From the NCBI GenBank assembly GCA_016794985.1, contig JAEUIQ010000077.1, forward strand, positions 1 through 33,938: a stretch of DNA of 33,938 nucleotides, in the 5' to 3' direction. The position numbers were made by a program, and so were the translations under genes. The notes beneath the pieces were generated by a model. It did not search any database, had not been told where the DNA came from, and was given only the letters and a program-made list of their open reading frames with translations. Positions 16,140 to 25,683 of the stretch are shown piece by piece; positions within the stretch are counted from its first letter, which is position 1; each line of letters begins with the position of its first letter. The stretch comes from Planctomycetaceae bacterium. Lineage in GTDB: Bacteria; Planctomycetota; Planctomycetia; Pirellulales; Pirellulaceae.

Positions 16140-18140
16140 ATGGCGCGTTTGTTTGTTTGTTTGTTTGTTTGTTTGTTTGTTTGCACTGGTAGTAATGGAT
16201 TAGGTCAGGGGCCAGGTGGCGGTGGTGGAGGCAATGGAACCGCAGTTCATAACGACGGCTTGATAACTGCCTACTTTGGCTATGACAAAGACGCGAACGA
16301 CTATACTCAACAAGTCCCCTCAGAATGGGAGGCTTACCTGGACTCTCCATCGGGTGAGTGGTGGAACCGAGATAGGATGTATGGAGCGTTTGTTGTCGCA
16401 AATCTCAACGATAGTGATGGCAATCAAGTGGTGGATAAGAATGACGCTATTTACACCATTAATCTGGATCAGACCGTCAGCTACGATTCGGAACCAGACT
16501 TGGTCAAATTGGTTATCAATATTACAGAATGGGATATGCACTACGAATGCTATGTGGAGTCCCGACGAACCGACTTCTACTCTGGCGGGGGTGGGGGCGG
16601 CCAAGCTTCGGGTGGGGGCGAAACCGGAGGCAGCCAAACTCCCGGAGGTGGGTCAGAAGGTGGCATGCCATCAAGCGGAGGCGCGACGGGCGATCCGCCG
16701 CCTGGAAGCAACGATCCGTTTAATCCGAACGGACCGTCCGAGTTGACACACGACATTAAGTTTTACAGTTCGCCGCAGAAGGCACCGTTATCCAACCTGC
16801 AGGGAATCATCCCTAATCAACAAGCATCGGCATTCCGAATCACGGGCGCTGGTCAATACACCGTTTACTTAGAGATGAAATCAGCAAGTACACATCCCAG
16901 CGATTACACGGTCAAACTTGAATTTCGTAACCCGACGATTCCGACTAGTAAGGGACAGTGGGATAACGTCAACATTACCTCTGTTTGGGCATCTAAACGT
17001 AAGTTTGTAAATGAACGAGCCGAAACCGAAATTCTCCAGGTTGCTGAGGGAGGCGAGGTAATCTACTTTCAGCCGCCAAACGCCAATCCAAGAATGCCCA
17101 TGCCAGACGGTCTCGTAGTAGGCGACTACATAGTGATATATGACGACAACTTTGTTCCGACTCCTCAAGCACCACAAGCAGTCCCGAGCATCTACCCGGC
17201 GGACAAATACTTTCCGAATACGGATACTGGCGAAAATAAAGATGCAAGAAAATGGGTCTTTGCACGAATACTGAATATTGCCGAGGATGGCGGAATTTGC
17301 CTTACGTACATCAATCCTCAGAACGAAAAGCACGGTTCGAAGGCAATTGTCTCTGTTGGCGATCGGTTTGCCTACGTTCTTAATAAATACGTAAAACCGA
17401 ACGATCCAGGCACGTCTGAGTTACCAAAACATTTTTGCTATGGCGCAGCGGGAATTATCGGCTCGAACGTTCGTAAACTTCCTTGTTGGCGTAACGGAAT
17501 GGAAGCATCGTTTGCGATAAGTCCTCTAAAAGTTATGGCGAAACCCATGAGTGCAGGAAAATATATTGAATTCGATATTACCAGACAAAAACATTCTTGT
17601 ATTCTTGATGGCGATACCAAATTAATCGCTGAGGGTACCACCCCCAAATTATATCCTAGCTTTCATGACGACGAATTCCTCAATGACGACCATAGCAACG
17701 AAGACGAATGTACGAGTTCGCCGCGACCAATTGCAATTATCACTTCGGTGGATAGTCCTGGAATGGGTGGACGCCCAAACTACGATGAACAATGGCATCG
17801 GTGGAGTCGGGGATTTGGAAACTTCGAACAACACATTGAGTTCAAAGAATTTGTGCGAGTGAACTTTGTCGGTGTCAAGGCAACCGTGTCACTCGTCGGA
17901 GACGATGTTAATCCGGAAAAACGGTGGGGATCGCGTTGTTCGTCAAAACTGGTTTGGCATAGTGTTCATACGGCGTTTCCAAATCCGAACAAACCAGTTT
18001 ATACAGACATACCAACTCCGCTCGAAACGGAGGGCCTGTTTTATGGTCATTACGAGGACGGTTTTAATCGACTCATTGAGCAATGGTACCCTGCACAAGG
18101 TCCCCTTCGGACAAAGGTGCCTGGCTGGCACCCTCATTAG
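16140..18140 (+). CDS. Cassette gene A1: secreted Gly-rich protein of unknown family, phase ON
   Basis: A 666-aa protein. The N-terminus MARLFVCLFVCLFVC is a signal-peptide-like core encoded by nine GTTT units. It is followed by a Gly-rich linker (residues about 20-32), a conserved domain (about 40-145) with DRMYGAFVVANLNDSDGNQ and EPDLVKLVINITEW, a second Gly/Ser/Pro-rich stretch (about 149-205), and a long beta-rich region to the end. Cysteines shared with A2 occur in YEC, DECTSSPR and GSRCS. The Asn-Asp-Ser-Asp-Gly run resembles a calcium loop. I do not recognise the family. With 8 or 10 GTTT units the frame hits TAG within a few codons of the repeat. The partner gene B1 follows after 167 bp. 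Confidence 0.85.
   Translation: MARLFVCLFVCLFVCTGSNGLGQGPGGGGGGNGTAVHNDGLITAYFGYDKDANDYTQQVPSEWEAYLDSPSGEWWNRDRMYGAFVVANLNDSDGNQVVDKNDAIYTINLDQTVSYDSEPDLVKLVINITEWDMHYECYVESRRTDFYSGGGGGGQASGGGETGGSQTPGGGSEGGMPSSGGATGDPPPGSNDPFNPNGPSELTHDIKFYSSPQKAPLSNLQGIIPNQQASAFRITGAGQYTVYLEMKSASTHPSDYTVKLEFRNPTIPTSKGQWDNVNITSVWASKRKFVNERAETEILQVAEGGEVIYFQPPNANPRMPMPDGLVVGDYIVIYDDNFVPTPQAPQAVPSIYPADKYFPNTDTGENKDARKWVFARILNIAEDGGICLTYINPQNEKHGSKAIVSVGDRFAYVLNKYVKPNDPGTSELPKHFCYGAAGIIGSNVRKLPCWRNGMEASFAISPLKVMAKPMSAGKYIEFDITRQKHSCILDGDTKLIAEGTTPKLYPSFHDDEFLNDDHSNEDECTSSPRPIAIITSVDSPGMGGRPNYDEQWHRWSRGFGNFEQHIEFKEFVRVNFVGVKATVSLVGDDVNPEKRWGSRCSSKLVWHSVHTAFPNPNKPVYTDIPTPLETEGLFYGHYEDGFNRLIEQWYPAQGPLRTKVPGWHPH
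16147..16183 (+). repeat. GTTT tetranucleotide tract, nine units, in the signal peptide of A1
   Basis: 37 bases of perfect (GTTT)9 plus G. Three units encode four residues, V-C-L-F, so the tract itself builds the hydrophobic core. Tetranucleotide tracts inside 5' coding sequence are classic slipped-strand mispairing sites. Confidence 0.95.
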
Positions 18141-18307
18141 CCAACCTTGGTGGACGCCGGTTGTCTCGTGCGATGTTGCAAAGTTTCAAGCCCTTCGTTC
18201 TAACAGTAATGAATCGATCGGATCGCAAATAAAACAACTAGACAGTCATCCTACACTGGTATTATCGCCAATGCGTTCAACGGACTATTGCAATTAGGGA
18301 GCAACCA

Positions 18308-20182
18308 ATGATGTTCGCAGTCATATTTCTCGCAGCAGTGAATTTTCAAGAAATCCCTCGCTACATGAACGTTGCCCGGACTAAAGGATCACTTCCGGGA
18401 CCGGCATTCCAATGGTTGGAATCTTCCATGAGCGTACTTGGACCAGATTTTTCTTCCGATGAATGTCAAATTTTGAATTCACGTATTCGTGAATTCAAAC
18501 GAACAGTGACGGAACGTCTGGCGCAGGACAAATTGGGACACTTGCAAGACATCGAGGGGCAGTTTTTCCCTAACGACTTTGACGCGCCTGGCCTTATCGG
18601 AACTTCCGCGCGTCACGCGAGGAACCAAATTCATCCGGTTGTTGAAATAATTGTTAAGCGTTTGGAATCACGAAAACAAGTCAACGAATTTCGCCAATGG
18701 GAACTAACCCAAGTCGAACAGCTCCTGGATGATTTACCATCGGAATTGGAAGTGAAAGTACGGTTGGCGTTGGAACGCTGTCGATTGGTGCAGTTTGGTT
18801 TACCCAACTACATACGCTGGATGGCTGCCGACGGTGAAGTCCAATGGACGGAAGACCAACTGATCCAACTGCAAGATCAACTGCGGCGCAACGAGTCGCA
18901 GATGCTAGATTCTCTGAAGTTTGAAGTGGCCGAGTTTGACCGAAAGTTCTTGCAGCGGCTGCCGACTGCCGCGCGGCAAACGCTACAACGACGATTGGGG
19001 TTTTCACTCGACCAGTTGCCCGCCTGGCGGAGAACAATGCCGTGGACCAATTTTAGTCAATTGTGGCTTCCCTTCGAAGGCAAGGTCAAGAGTCCCGATG
19101 AAGCTTACCGTCGCCTGAGCCATCTATTGGATCATCGGATAACGGAGCATTCCTCATACCCGCTTTCACAGAATCTAATGGAACGAGTTCCACTATCCGA
19201 AATGAAGCGAGAATACGGAATGTCGCGTTACACTCCCCTCGAAATTGAAACGGCAGCTCGCGACCTCTTCGAACGATTGCGGGGTCCTGCGAATTCAATC
19301 GCCGACAATAAACACCTAGAACAAGCAAACTATCTTGCTGAAATACGTCTAATGGAACAATGGCTCAGGAATGAAACAGTCAATGACTTGGACGATTGGG
19401 ACCAAATGTATCGATCGACGACAAACTATCATGAGGAATTCGGGCACATTGGTGAACTAGAGGACGTACGCGGTAGGACGCCGTCAAAGCATCTTGCAGA
19501 CTATGCTTTCCCAACTCCACGAGCCGTATATCTGGCCAAATCGATGAATCGTTGGATCGGTCTTCCCGCGGACCTGCACGGAACCTTCGCAATTGAATTA
19601 GATTTAACCGACATCCAACGCAATCACTTGAGTCAGTTTTGGTACAAGAAACTTAAGGCAGATCAACTGAAATGGGACGAAATACGTGCCATGTTTCCTA
19701 AGCTTCAAAAAGAACTAGAGACGGTCCTCACACCCCAACAAACGGTCATCGGTTTCCAATGTGTTGTCGCTGGCTGGGGACCGTTTCCGATCATGATGCA
19801 TCCCGACGCGGCTGAGGATTACGGCTTGTCGCCGGAAGACCGCGTGGCACTAAAGTCGTTTGCCCAAACCGAACGAGCTCGAATCGAACAAAACCAACTA
19901 GCAAGCGTGCGTCGGTCCTATCAAACGGTTATCGCGAGCCTCGAGCCGAAGACGCGACAGTTGTTGTGTGAAAAGGTTGGTCTCGATCCGGCCACGCTGT
20001 CCATGGCATTGGCCGAATGTAACGCGCCAGTGAACGCAAACCGTTTTCCCCAGCGGTATTATTGGTTCGATGAGTTCTACGACCAAGGAAGAGTTAGCCC
20101 GCCCCTCGAAGACACCAAAACGCGATCAAGAAAGACACTCATCAAGTACGGCTGGGTCGATGAAGCCAACAAAGAGCCATGA
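18308..20182 (+). CDS. Cassette gene B1: 624-aa helical, probably exported protein
   Basis: Starts at ATG 18308 with GGGAG six bases upstream; a second ATG follows directly. The first 14 residues (MMFAVIFLAAVNFQ) are hydrophobic without a basic n-region, so export by a standard signal peptide is plausible but not certain. The body is predicted helical and shares with B2 the blocks WLE...DE near the start, EFDRKFLQRLP...LQRRLGF, LVQFGLPNYIRWMA, LDLTDIQRNHLSQFW, LETVLTPQQTVIGFQ, WGPFPIMMHPDAAEDYGLS and YYWFDEFYD. The L-T-x-x-Q motifs recall the LTPEQ-type planctomycete proteins and Spy/CpxP-like chaperones; that likeness is weak. No enzymatic motif is seen. It is probably co-transcribed with A1. 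Confidence 0.8.
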   Translation: MMFAVIFLAAVNFQEIPRYMNVARTKGSLPGPAFQWLESSMSVLGPDFSSDECQILNSRIREFKRTVTERLAQDKLGHLQDIEGQFFPNDFDAPGLIGTSARHARNQIHPVVEIIVKRLESRKQVNEFRQWELTQVEQLLDDLPSELEVKVRLALERCRLVQFGLPNYIRWMAADGEVQWTEDQLIQLQDQLRRNESQMLDSLKFEVAEFDRKFLQRLPTAARQTLQRRLGFSLDQLPAWRRTMPWTNFSQLWLPFEGKVKSPDEAYRRLSHLLDHRITEHSSYPLSQNLMERVPLSEMKREYGMSRYTPLEIETAARDLFERLRGPANSIADNKHLEQANYLAEIRLMEQWLRNETVNDLDDWDQMYRSTTNYHEEFGHIGELEDVRGRTPSKHLADYAFPTPRAVYLAKSMNRWIGLPADLHGTFAIELDLTDIQRNHLSQFWYKKLKADQLKWDEIRAMFPKLQKELETVLTPQQTVIGFQCVVAGWGPFPIMMHPDAAEDYGLSPEDRVALKSFAQTERARIEQNQLASVRRSYQTVIASLEPKTRQLLCEKVGLDPATLSMALAECNAPVNANRFPQRYYWFDEFYDQGRVSPPLEDTKTRSRKTLIKYGWVDEANKEP

Positions 20183-20984
20183 CCCTACAAACTCAAACCG
20201 CCGTCAACCCTTGCGGCAACCCAGAAAGAAGAAAACTGCGATTGGTTAATTCTATTGAGGCACTGCCTCGGTGACTTCGTCTTGACGCGCTAGCGACATG
20301 GGTTAAAGCGACTGTCACCTACCCACCAAAGGAACAACCTACGGAGACAGCGACAATGAGCCTCGGTGTACACTTCGCACTTTCTTCACGGGATGCGACT
20401 CGTCTACTCAAGTATGAAGATCAGGACGAGCTCCTGGAAAGGCATTGACTTCGCGCAGCGACGACAGGAGTGGAGCCGAAGGTCACGGCCGGTCCGAGCG
20501 GAGAGCCTCCATTCGCTTGCGGAGTGGAGTCATTGCGGTCTCGGCGGGGTTGGATTGCTTGGAGGGATGAGAACTCGACCGCTTTCATGCAGGGAGAGAT
20601 TGCGCTCGCTGCCAAACTTGCGTTCCAACGAGTAAACTCGTTGGGGACGGCCCTTGCTTGCGGTTTGGTCGGTTGCAGGACGGAGCGTTTGCGGTCTTGC
20701 AACTCAGCATCTTGTTGCAATCACCAGCCGCACCTTCTAAAAATGTGGTTAACCACAGTGCGAACTGGTTGGAATACGCATCAGCAGGGGACGGGCGAGA
20801 TCGTCCGCCCCCACGCGATTACCTCCCTGCCCGCTTTGTCGGCCAAGTTCAACGCCCAACCTTACCGGCTGCGGATCAAACCTAACCCAGGGCAAGAAAC
20901 ACCCATCCCGCTGCCGTTTAGATTGCGATACGTTCCTCGGCCTCAAAATAACGATCTGGAACCTGATTATTGTGACCGGAGCAC
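20183..20984. other. 800-bp accessory spacer with a hairpin and repeat-like sequence
   Basis: No convincing gene. The stretch 20,460-20,900 has the composition of an interspersed repeat. It includes CCAACGAG (20625-20632) paired with CTCGTTGG (20637-20644) over a TAAA loop, followed by GGGGACGGCCC, and a weaker dyad around 20,786-20,803. Frames crossing it look like shadows. It lies between B1 and the hicB-hicA pair. Confidence 0.5.
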
Positions 20985-21206
20985 ATGATTATGAACACCA
21001 TTGGCTACACGGCAGTTATTCGTCAGGATGGCCCCTGGTGGATCGGCTGGATTGAAGAAGTTTCGGGCGTGAACTGCCAGGGCGAGACCAAAGAAAAATT
21101 GATCGCGAACCTTCGTGAGGCGTTGACGGAGGCCATTGAAATGAATCGAGAAGATGCTCGAAACGCCGCCGGAGAACAATTCGAAGAAATTGCGATTCAA
21201 CCGTGA
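20985..21206 (+). CDS. hicB: HicB-type antitoxin
   Basis: A 73-aa protein with the HicB partial RNase-H-like fold: IGYTAVIRQDGPWWIGWIEE, then the V-x-C-Q-G-E-T sequence and a helix LIANLREALTEAIEMN. The YTAVIxxD...WIGWIEExxG pattern is the standard HicB N-terminus. It lacks a C-terminal DNA-binding domain, as many short HicB proteins do. GGAG lies just upstream; a second ATG two codons in is an alternative start. Its stop overlaps the hicA start (GTGA), so the pair is coupled. The antitoxin-first order is less common than hicA-hicB. Confidence 0.85.
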   Translation: MIMNTIGYTAVIRQDGPWWIGWIEEVSGVNCQGETKEKLIANLREALTEAIEMNREDARNAAGEQFEEIAIQP

Positions 21207-21391
21207 AGCGTTGCGACCTAATTCGACACTTGATGGATCACGGATGTGAGATGGTTCGTGAGGGCGGGAATCATTCCTGGTGGGCAAACCCTGAGAACAG
21301 GCGTCGATCGGCCGTGCCGCGACACAACGAAATCTCCGACCTCCTCGCGCGGAAGATCTGCCGTGATCCTGGAATTCCTGATCCATTCTGA
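21203..21391 (+). CDS. hicA: HicA-type mRNA interferase toxin
   Basis: A 62-aa protein starting with GTG. It has the HicA double-stranded-RNA-binding-like fold: KRCDLIRHLMDHGCEMVREGGNHSWW, with the catalytic histidine at His24 in the GG-x-H motif, then the VPRHNEISDLLARKICRDPGI segment that matches the family's P-x-H-x-E-I end. HicA cleaves mRNA in a translation-independent way and is neutralised by HicB. All key positions are present, so the module is probably active. Confidence 0.85.
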   Translation: MKRCDLIRHLMDHGCEMVREGGNHSWWANPENRRRSAVPRHNEISDLLARKICRDPGIPDPF

Positions 21392-21416
21392 AACCCGATC
21401 CAAGGATCGACGAACA

Positions 21417-21494
21417 AATGGTTGCTCTCAGGTTGCCGCGATTCAAAGCGTGGTACCATTCGTCAGCTTCATCAACTCGTGGTGGTCGTGGCAA
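21417..21494 (-). pseudogene. N-terminal remnant of a REP-associated tyrosine transposase (RAYT, Y1_Tnp)
   Basis: The minus strand encodes, from a TTG at 21494, MPRPPRVDEADEWYHALNRG followed by NLRATI. This is the strongly conserved start of RAYT proteins (MPRxxRxDEAxxxYHALNRGN). After about 26 residues the similarity ends and the frame becomes unrelated sequence opposite hicA. The catalytic HUH and Tyr motifs are absent, so it is a broken fragment. RAYTs mobilise short palindromic repeats, which matters for the GGGGACA repeats in this window. Confidence 0.7.
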
Positions 21495-21586
21495 CGGCTT
21501 TTATCTGCAAACCGGGAAAACGACATCCTTCGCCATCCGCACACCAAAACAACTAGGCCTGCCTCTTTTGTGCGGGTTTAAAAAGC

Positions 21587-24500
21587 TCATTTTCGAATGA
21601 GAGGTTCTTCGAAGCCGGGGTTGGCCGATTCGTCGCCGCGTGGGAGCTTGAGTGCTTCCCTGACTACCATCGCAAGGTGAGGCTCAAGGTCGCGTTCCTG
21701 CTGTTCAAACTGCGATTTCAGTTCTTCAAAAGAAGACTTCAGGTGATCGTGCCATGACACATTGTCGGAGTCATGCTTCATCAGCAATGCATATTGGAAC
21801 GTCGCTGCATACCAGTTCTTCGCTGTCGTGGCTGATTTTGCCTGCTCTTGATGCCAGAACGAATCAAAGCTCGCTTTCGTTTTTCTCCTAGCTTTTTCCT
21901 CAGTGTTATACTTATACTCCAGATCGACCAGCACGACGTTGTTTGATTCGGTGGTCACAAACCATCGCCCGTCGGGAGACGTATGCGTAATCACCTGTGG
22001 CGGCTCCCATATGGCATCTGGTATTGTCTGGCGCGTCGCGAAATTCCAGACGAGTTTTTCATTTTCGGATTCCGAATAAACTCGTGAACCATCAAGGCTG
22101 AAGGTCGCACTGGTCACCTTGTCGGTGTGTTCGCTCAGGATCGCGGTTTCATGATGATGTGGCGCGCCCCAGATTCGTATGGAACCATTTCCTGCGACGG
22201 CGGCGGCCAGTCGTGTGCCATCTGGGCTGAAGGCGACACCTTCCACGCCATCTTTACCAGGGAAAAAGGTCATGATCTCCTGGCCAGTCGTGGATTCGAT
22301 GAGATGAACGGCATGATCGGTTCCACACGCTGCGAACCGTTTACCATCAGGACTGAAGGCGACTCCAAATACTGCGCCGCTGCTGGCATGAGCAGTCGTG
22401 ATTTGCTTTCCTGAGGCGACATCCCATACCCGGATCTTTGTATCGTATCCGCCGGACACAAGTCGCTTACCCGCATGGTCAAACGCCACCGTTCTCACGA
22501 GCCCGGTGTGCCCAGTGAATGTTCGAATTTCTTTGCCAGTCTCGACGTCCCACAGCTTGACCGTTCTGTCATAGCCTGCTGACACAACGCAGGAGCCATC
22601 CGGGCTGAATGCAACATCGTAAACCGTACCCTGATGCCCCGTGAGTGTCGCGGTTTCTTTGTGTGCGAGCGCGTCCCAGAGTCTGATCGTTCCGTCTCGA
22701 CTTGATGATACAAGTTGATTGCCGTCCGGACTGTAATCGACTCCGGTAACGCGACTGGTATGTCCGTTCAAGACGGCGACTTCTTCACCGGTTTCGGTGT
22801 TCCATAATCGAACCGTGTAGTCATCCCCTGCCGAAGCCAGCCGCGTCCCGTTCGGGTTAAAAGACATTCCCGCAACGGAAGCCATATGCCCCTCCAGCCT
22901 GAACTTCGCAGTGCCCGTATGTGCGTCTCGCAGGATGACCGCTTCTGCTCCCGACGCGAGTTGCCTGCCATCCGAACTAAAGGCGATGCAATGAACATGT
23001 TCCGAGTGCCCACCAAACGTGAGGTCGTTATCGCCGTGAGTACTCCAGATCCGAACGGTTCCGTCCTTGCTGGCGGAGACGAGTCGCGTCCCATCGGGAC
23101 TAAAGGCGACGCCCCATACCGTTTGGGAGTGTCCACTGAGTGTATTGATCAAGTAACCGGTTCGAGCGTCCCAGAGCTTGATTTCCGTAGAATCACCGGC
23201 GGTCGCCAACTGAGTTCCGTCCGGACTGTAGGCGACGCAACGAACCACTCGATTGAGTCGACACACTTCGCCGACATGCTCCCAAGTCTGCGTATCCCAC
23301 AGCATGCAAACGCTATACGTGACCGCTGCCAAACGAGTACCATCGGGACTGAACACCAAACGTCGTACTTCCGGATAGGGATGCTGGACGATTTTGATTT
23401 GCTCCCCGGTTCGCGAGTCCCAGATTCGAATCGTCTTGTCCTTGCTACTCGTCGAAGCAAGTTGCTTGCCGTCCGGACTGAAGGCGACACCTGACACGGA
23501 TTCGGTGTGACCGGTAACCGTGATGACTTCCGCACCCGTCTTGCTGTCCCACACCTTAACGGTTTTGTCATCCGCAGACGTCGCGATTCGATCTCCGTCT
23601 GGACTAAAGGCGAGACCTCGGATTGGGCCGGCATGACCGGTCATGGTGCGAATGATTTCGCCCGATTCGGCGTCCCAGAGTCTGACCGATTTGTCAAACC
23701 CCGCCGACGCAATCAGTGAGCCCTCCGGACTGGAAGCCAGACCGAACACTTCGCCTTCATGCCCCGCAAGTGTGCCGCGTTGCTCTCCGGTCGTTGCATC
23801 CCAGACTCGAATCGTCCCGCTTTTGCCTGCCGAAACCACCCGTTTTCCGTTGGGAGTAAACGCGACCTCGTACACTTCGCTCGTGTGCCCGTAACATGTA
23901 ACGTCACTGCCTTGGAAACGCCGATTGCAATAGTGCCACTCGAAATTGTCGCGGTATTCCTGCGGGATCTGATGCAGCAGTGCTCGAGCCTCCACCGCAC
24001 GATCAGCATCGTATCTAGCGACGGCCAGTTGGAACTTCCCAGCCGCTTCGGCGTCGCGTGCACGTTGAGAATCTACATTTGCTCTTCCCTCCGACTCAAC
24101 AGCGTTGGCACGTTCTTGCAACGCTTCCTGCGACTTGAGTTCCGCGAGTTGGGTTTTCTGGTTCGCTTGAAGCAGTCCATAACTCGTACCGACAATACCA
24201 ACAATTAGCGTGATACCAACCGCGAGCAGAGCGGCGACAAGCCCGCGATTTCGCCCAGCGAATTTTTGCAATCGATACCAGGTCGATGGTGGGCGGGCGG
24301 TAACGGTTTCGCCTGTGAGATAGTTAGACAGGTCCTGGCCTAGATCATACACCGTTTGATACCGGCGGGTGCGATCCTTCTCAAGTGCCTTCATCACGAC
24401 CCAGTCGAGTTCGCCGCGCAGGATTTGTTTCAGTCTGGCAGGATGAAGTCTTCGCAGTTCGCTGACTGCGGAATTCAACTCGTTGGATGATGAACTCAAG

Positions 24501-25591
24501 CGGTGGCTGGGGCGAGGCGGGTCTTCCTCTCGGATGGTCTGGAGCACCTTCAACAAAGCCATTTTCCCGAGAGTTTCCTTCTCAACAGGAGTCGAGCCCG
24601 TCAGCAGTTCATACAGCATCGCGCCCAACGAATAGACATCCGTCCGAGTGTCAACATCCTCAGCATCCGGCCCCTTTAGTTCCGACTGCTCAGGCGACAT
24701 GTACTGAACCGTACCAACTACTTTTCCGAAGTTTGTCTGTATTGTCAGGTCGGTCAACAGCATGTTCTGCTCGACGGCTTTCGCCAGACCGAAGTCGATG
24801 ACCTTGGGAACCGCAACTCCGTCAATGACGGTAATCAGAACATTTGACGGCTTCAAATCGCGATGAATGATTCCCTTCTGATGCGCGTGTTGAACGGCTT
24901 TGCAAACCGGGACGAACAGTTTCAGGCGCTCGTCGATACTCAGCTTGTTGTCATCGCAGTATTGAGTGATCGAAATTCCATCGACCAGTTCCATCACAAA
25001 GTACGGGCGACGGTCGTCCGTAGTGCCGGCATCCAAAACTCTGGCGATGTTCGGATGGTCCATCATCGCGAGTGCTTGTTTCTCGGCGTTGAACCGGGCG
25101 AGCACATCCTTCGAGTTCAGCTCCGACTTGATGAGCTTGAGGGCAACTCGACGTTTCACCGGCTGGTCCTGTTCGGCAAGCCAAACCACTCCCATCCCGC
25201 CGCCTCCAAGTTCTTCAATTAGGCGAAAATTGGCGAGAACTGGAGGAACATTCACCGGCAGTGAAATCTTGCCCTGCACGGGGTCGTGCGTCGTAGCATT
25301 GCGAGCAAACACACCGGCGATGACGTTGTCCTGTTCCGGGAATCGCCGGATGTACTCATCTTGCTGAGGCTCATCTCCCTTTTTTGCCCGGTATTCAAGT
25401 TCCATGGCCAGCAGTTCCGCCAGCAGTCCGTCGCTAACGGCCTCCGGAGCTTCGGTCAAAAAATTCTCCATGCGCGGAGCGTCGCCCTTCAGCAACTCCT
25501 GGTCGAAACGGTCGCAAAGAGCGTCGATCTCAGAAAGTTGTTGGTCCGTCAGCGCTTGGTAGGCCGGATTTTTGAATGAAGGGTTGTCCAT
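21587..25591 (-). CDS. Receptor Ser/Thr protein kinase with C-terminal WD40 repeats
   Basis: About 1334 aa from the ATG at 25591; GTG 25621 and TTG 25639 in the same frame are alternatives, and no start has ideal ribosome-site spacing. Residues 1-120 are a helical N-terminal extension typical of planctomycete kinases. The kinase domain (about 122-425) has a Gly loop LGGGGMGVVWLA (128-139), VALKLI with Lys152, HRDLKPSN with Asp245, DFG at 266-268 and GTVQYMSPEQ. A membrane helix spans about 450-472. A coiled-coil-like stretch follows, then 14 to 16 WD40 repeats (about 580-1240), most with GH...V.FSPDG...WD. The topology is cytoplasmic kinase plus outside propeller(s). Its natural upstream partner was probably the ECF sigma gene now at 32,270. 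Confidence 0.93.
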   Translation of the reverse strand: MDNPSFKNPAYQALTDQQLSEIDALCDRFDQELLKGDAPRMENFLTEAPEAVSDGLLAELLAMELEYRAKKGDEPQQDEYIRRFPEQDNVIAGVFARNATTHDPVQGKISLPVNVPPVLANFRLIEELGGGGMGVVWLAEQDQPVKRRVALKLIKSELNSKDVLARFNAEKQALAMMDHPNIARVLDAGTTDDRRPYFVMELVDGISITQYCDDNKLSIDERLKLFVPVCKAVQHAHQKGIIHRDLKPSNVLITVIDGVAVPKVIDFGLAKAVEQNMLLTDLTIQTNFGKVVGTVQYMSPEQSELKGPDAEDVDTRTDVYSLGAMLYELLTGSTPVEKETLGKMALLKVLQTIREEDPPRPSHRLSSSSNELNSAVSELRRLHPARLKQILRGELDWVVMKALEKDRTRRYQTVYDLGQDLSNYLTGETVTARPPSTWYRLQKFAGRNRGLVAALLAVGITLIVGIVGTSYGLLQANQKTQLAELKSQEALQERANAVESEGRANVDSQRARDAEAAGKFQLAVARYDADRAVEARALLHQIPQEYRDNFEWHYCNRRFQGSDVTCYGHTSEVYEVAFTPNGKRVVSAGKSGTIRVWDATTGEQRGTLAGHEGEVFGLASSPEGSLIASAGFDKSVRLWDAESGEIIRTMTGHAGPIRGLAFSPDGDRIATSADDKTVKVWDSKTGAEVITVTGHTESVSGVAFSPDGKQLASTSSKDKTIRIWDSRTGEQIKIVQHPYPEVRRLVFSPDGTRLAAVTYSVCMLWDTQTWEHVGEVCRLNRVVRCVAYSPDGTQLATAGDSTEIKLWDARTGYLINTLSGHSQTVWGVAFSPDGTRLVSASKDGTVRIWSTHGDNDLTFGGHSEHVHCIAFSSDGRQLASGAEAVILRDAHTGTAKFRLEGHMASVAGMSFNPNGTRLASAGDDYTVRLWNTETGEEVAVLNGHTSRVTGVDYSPDGNQLVSSSRDGTIRLWDALAHKETATLTGHQGTVYDVAFSPDGSCVVSAGYDRTVKLWDVETGKEIRTFTGHTGLVRTVAFDHAGKRLVSGGYDTKIRVWDVASGKQITTAHASSGAVFGVAFSPDGKRFAACGTDHAVHLIESTTGQEIMTFFPGKDGVEGVAFSPDGTRLAAAVAGNGSIRIWGAPHHHETAILSEHTDKVTSATFSLDGSRVYSESENEKLVWNFATRQTIPDAIWEPPQVITHTSPDGRWFVTTESNNVVLVDLEYKYNTEEKARRKTKASFDSFWHQEQAKSATTAKNWYAATFQYALLMKHDSDNVSWHDHLKSSFEELKSQFEQQERDLEPHLAMVVREALKLPRGDESANPGFEEPLIRK

Positions 25592-25682
25592 GGGATTCGA
25601 ACTGGGAAAGTGCTTCTTCACTCCTCTATGGTCAAACAATCAGAAACACCGACACAAGTCAGATAACAATTTCCCAGGACTA
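25521..25682. repeat. 162-bp direct repeat, copy 1 (kinase 5' end and leader)
   Basis: Matches 32,111-32,272 over 162 bp with 13 differences counted by hand and no gap; the central stretch of over 80 bp is identical. It covers the first codons of the kinase and its leader, ending at CTA, the complement of the sigma factor's TAG stop in the other copy. The IS begins one base beyond it. Confidence 0.93.
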
Positions 25683-25683
25683 G

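Noticed and set aside
20470..20988. 172-residue plus-strand frame before hicB
   Set aside because: No ribosome site, no recognisable motif, and its sequence lies across hairpin-containing repeat DNA. It probably is not a gene.
22886..23719. Frames with repeated motifs opposite the WD40 region
   Set aside because: Their periodicity is the complement of the WD40 repeats; they are shadows.
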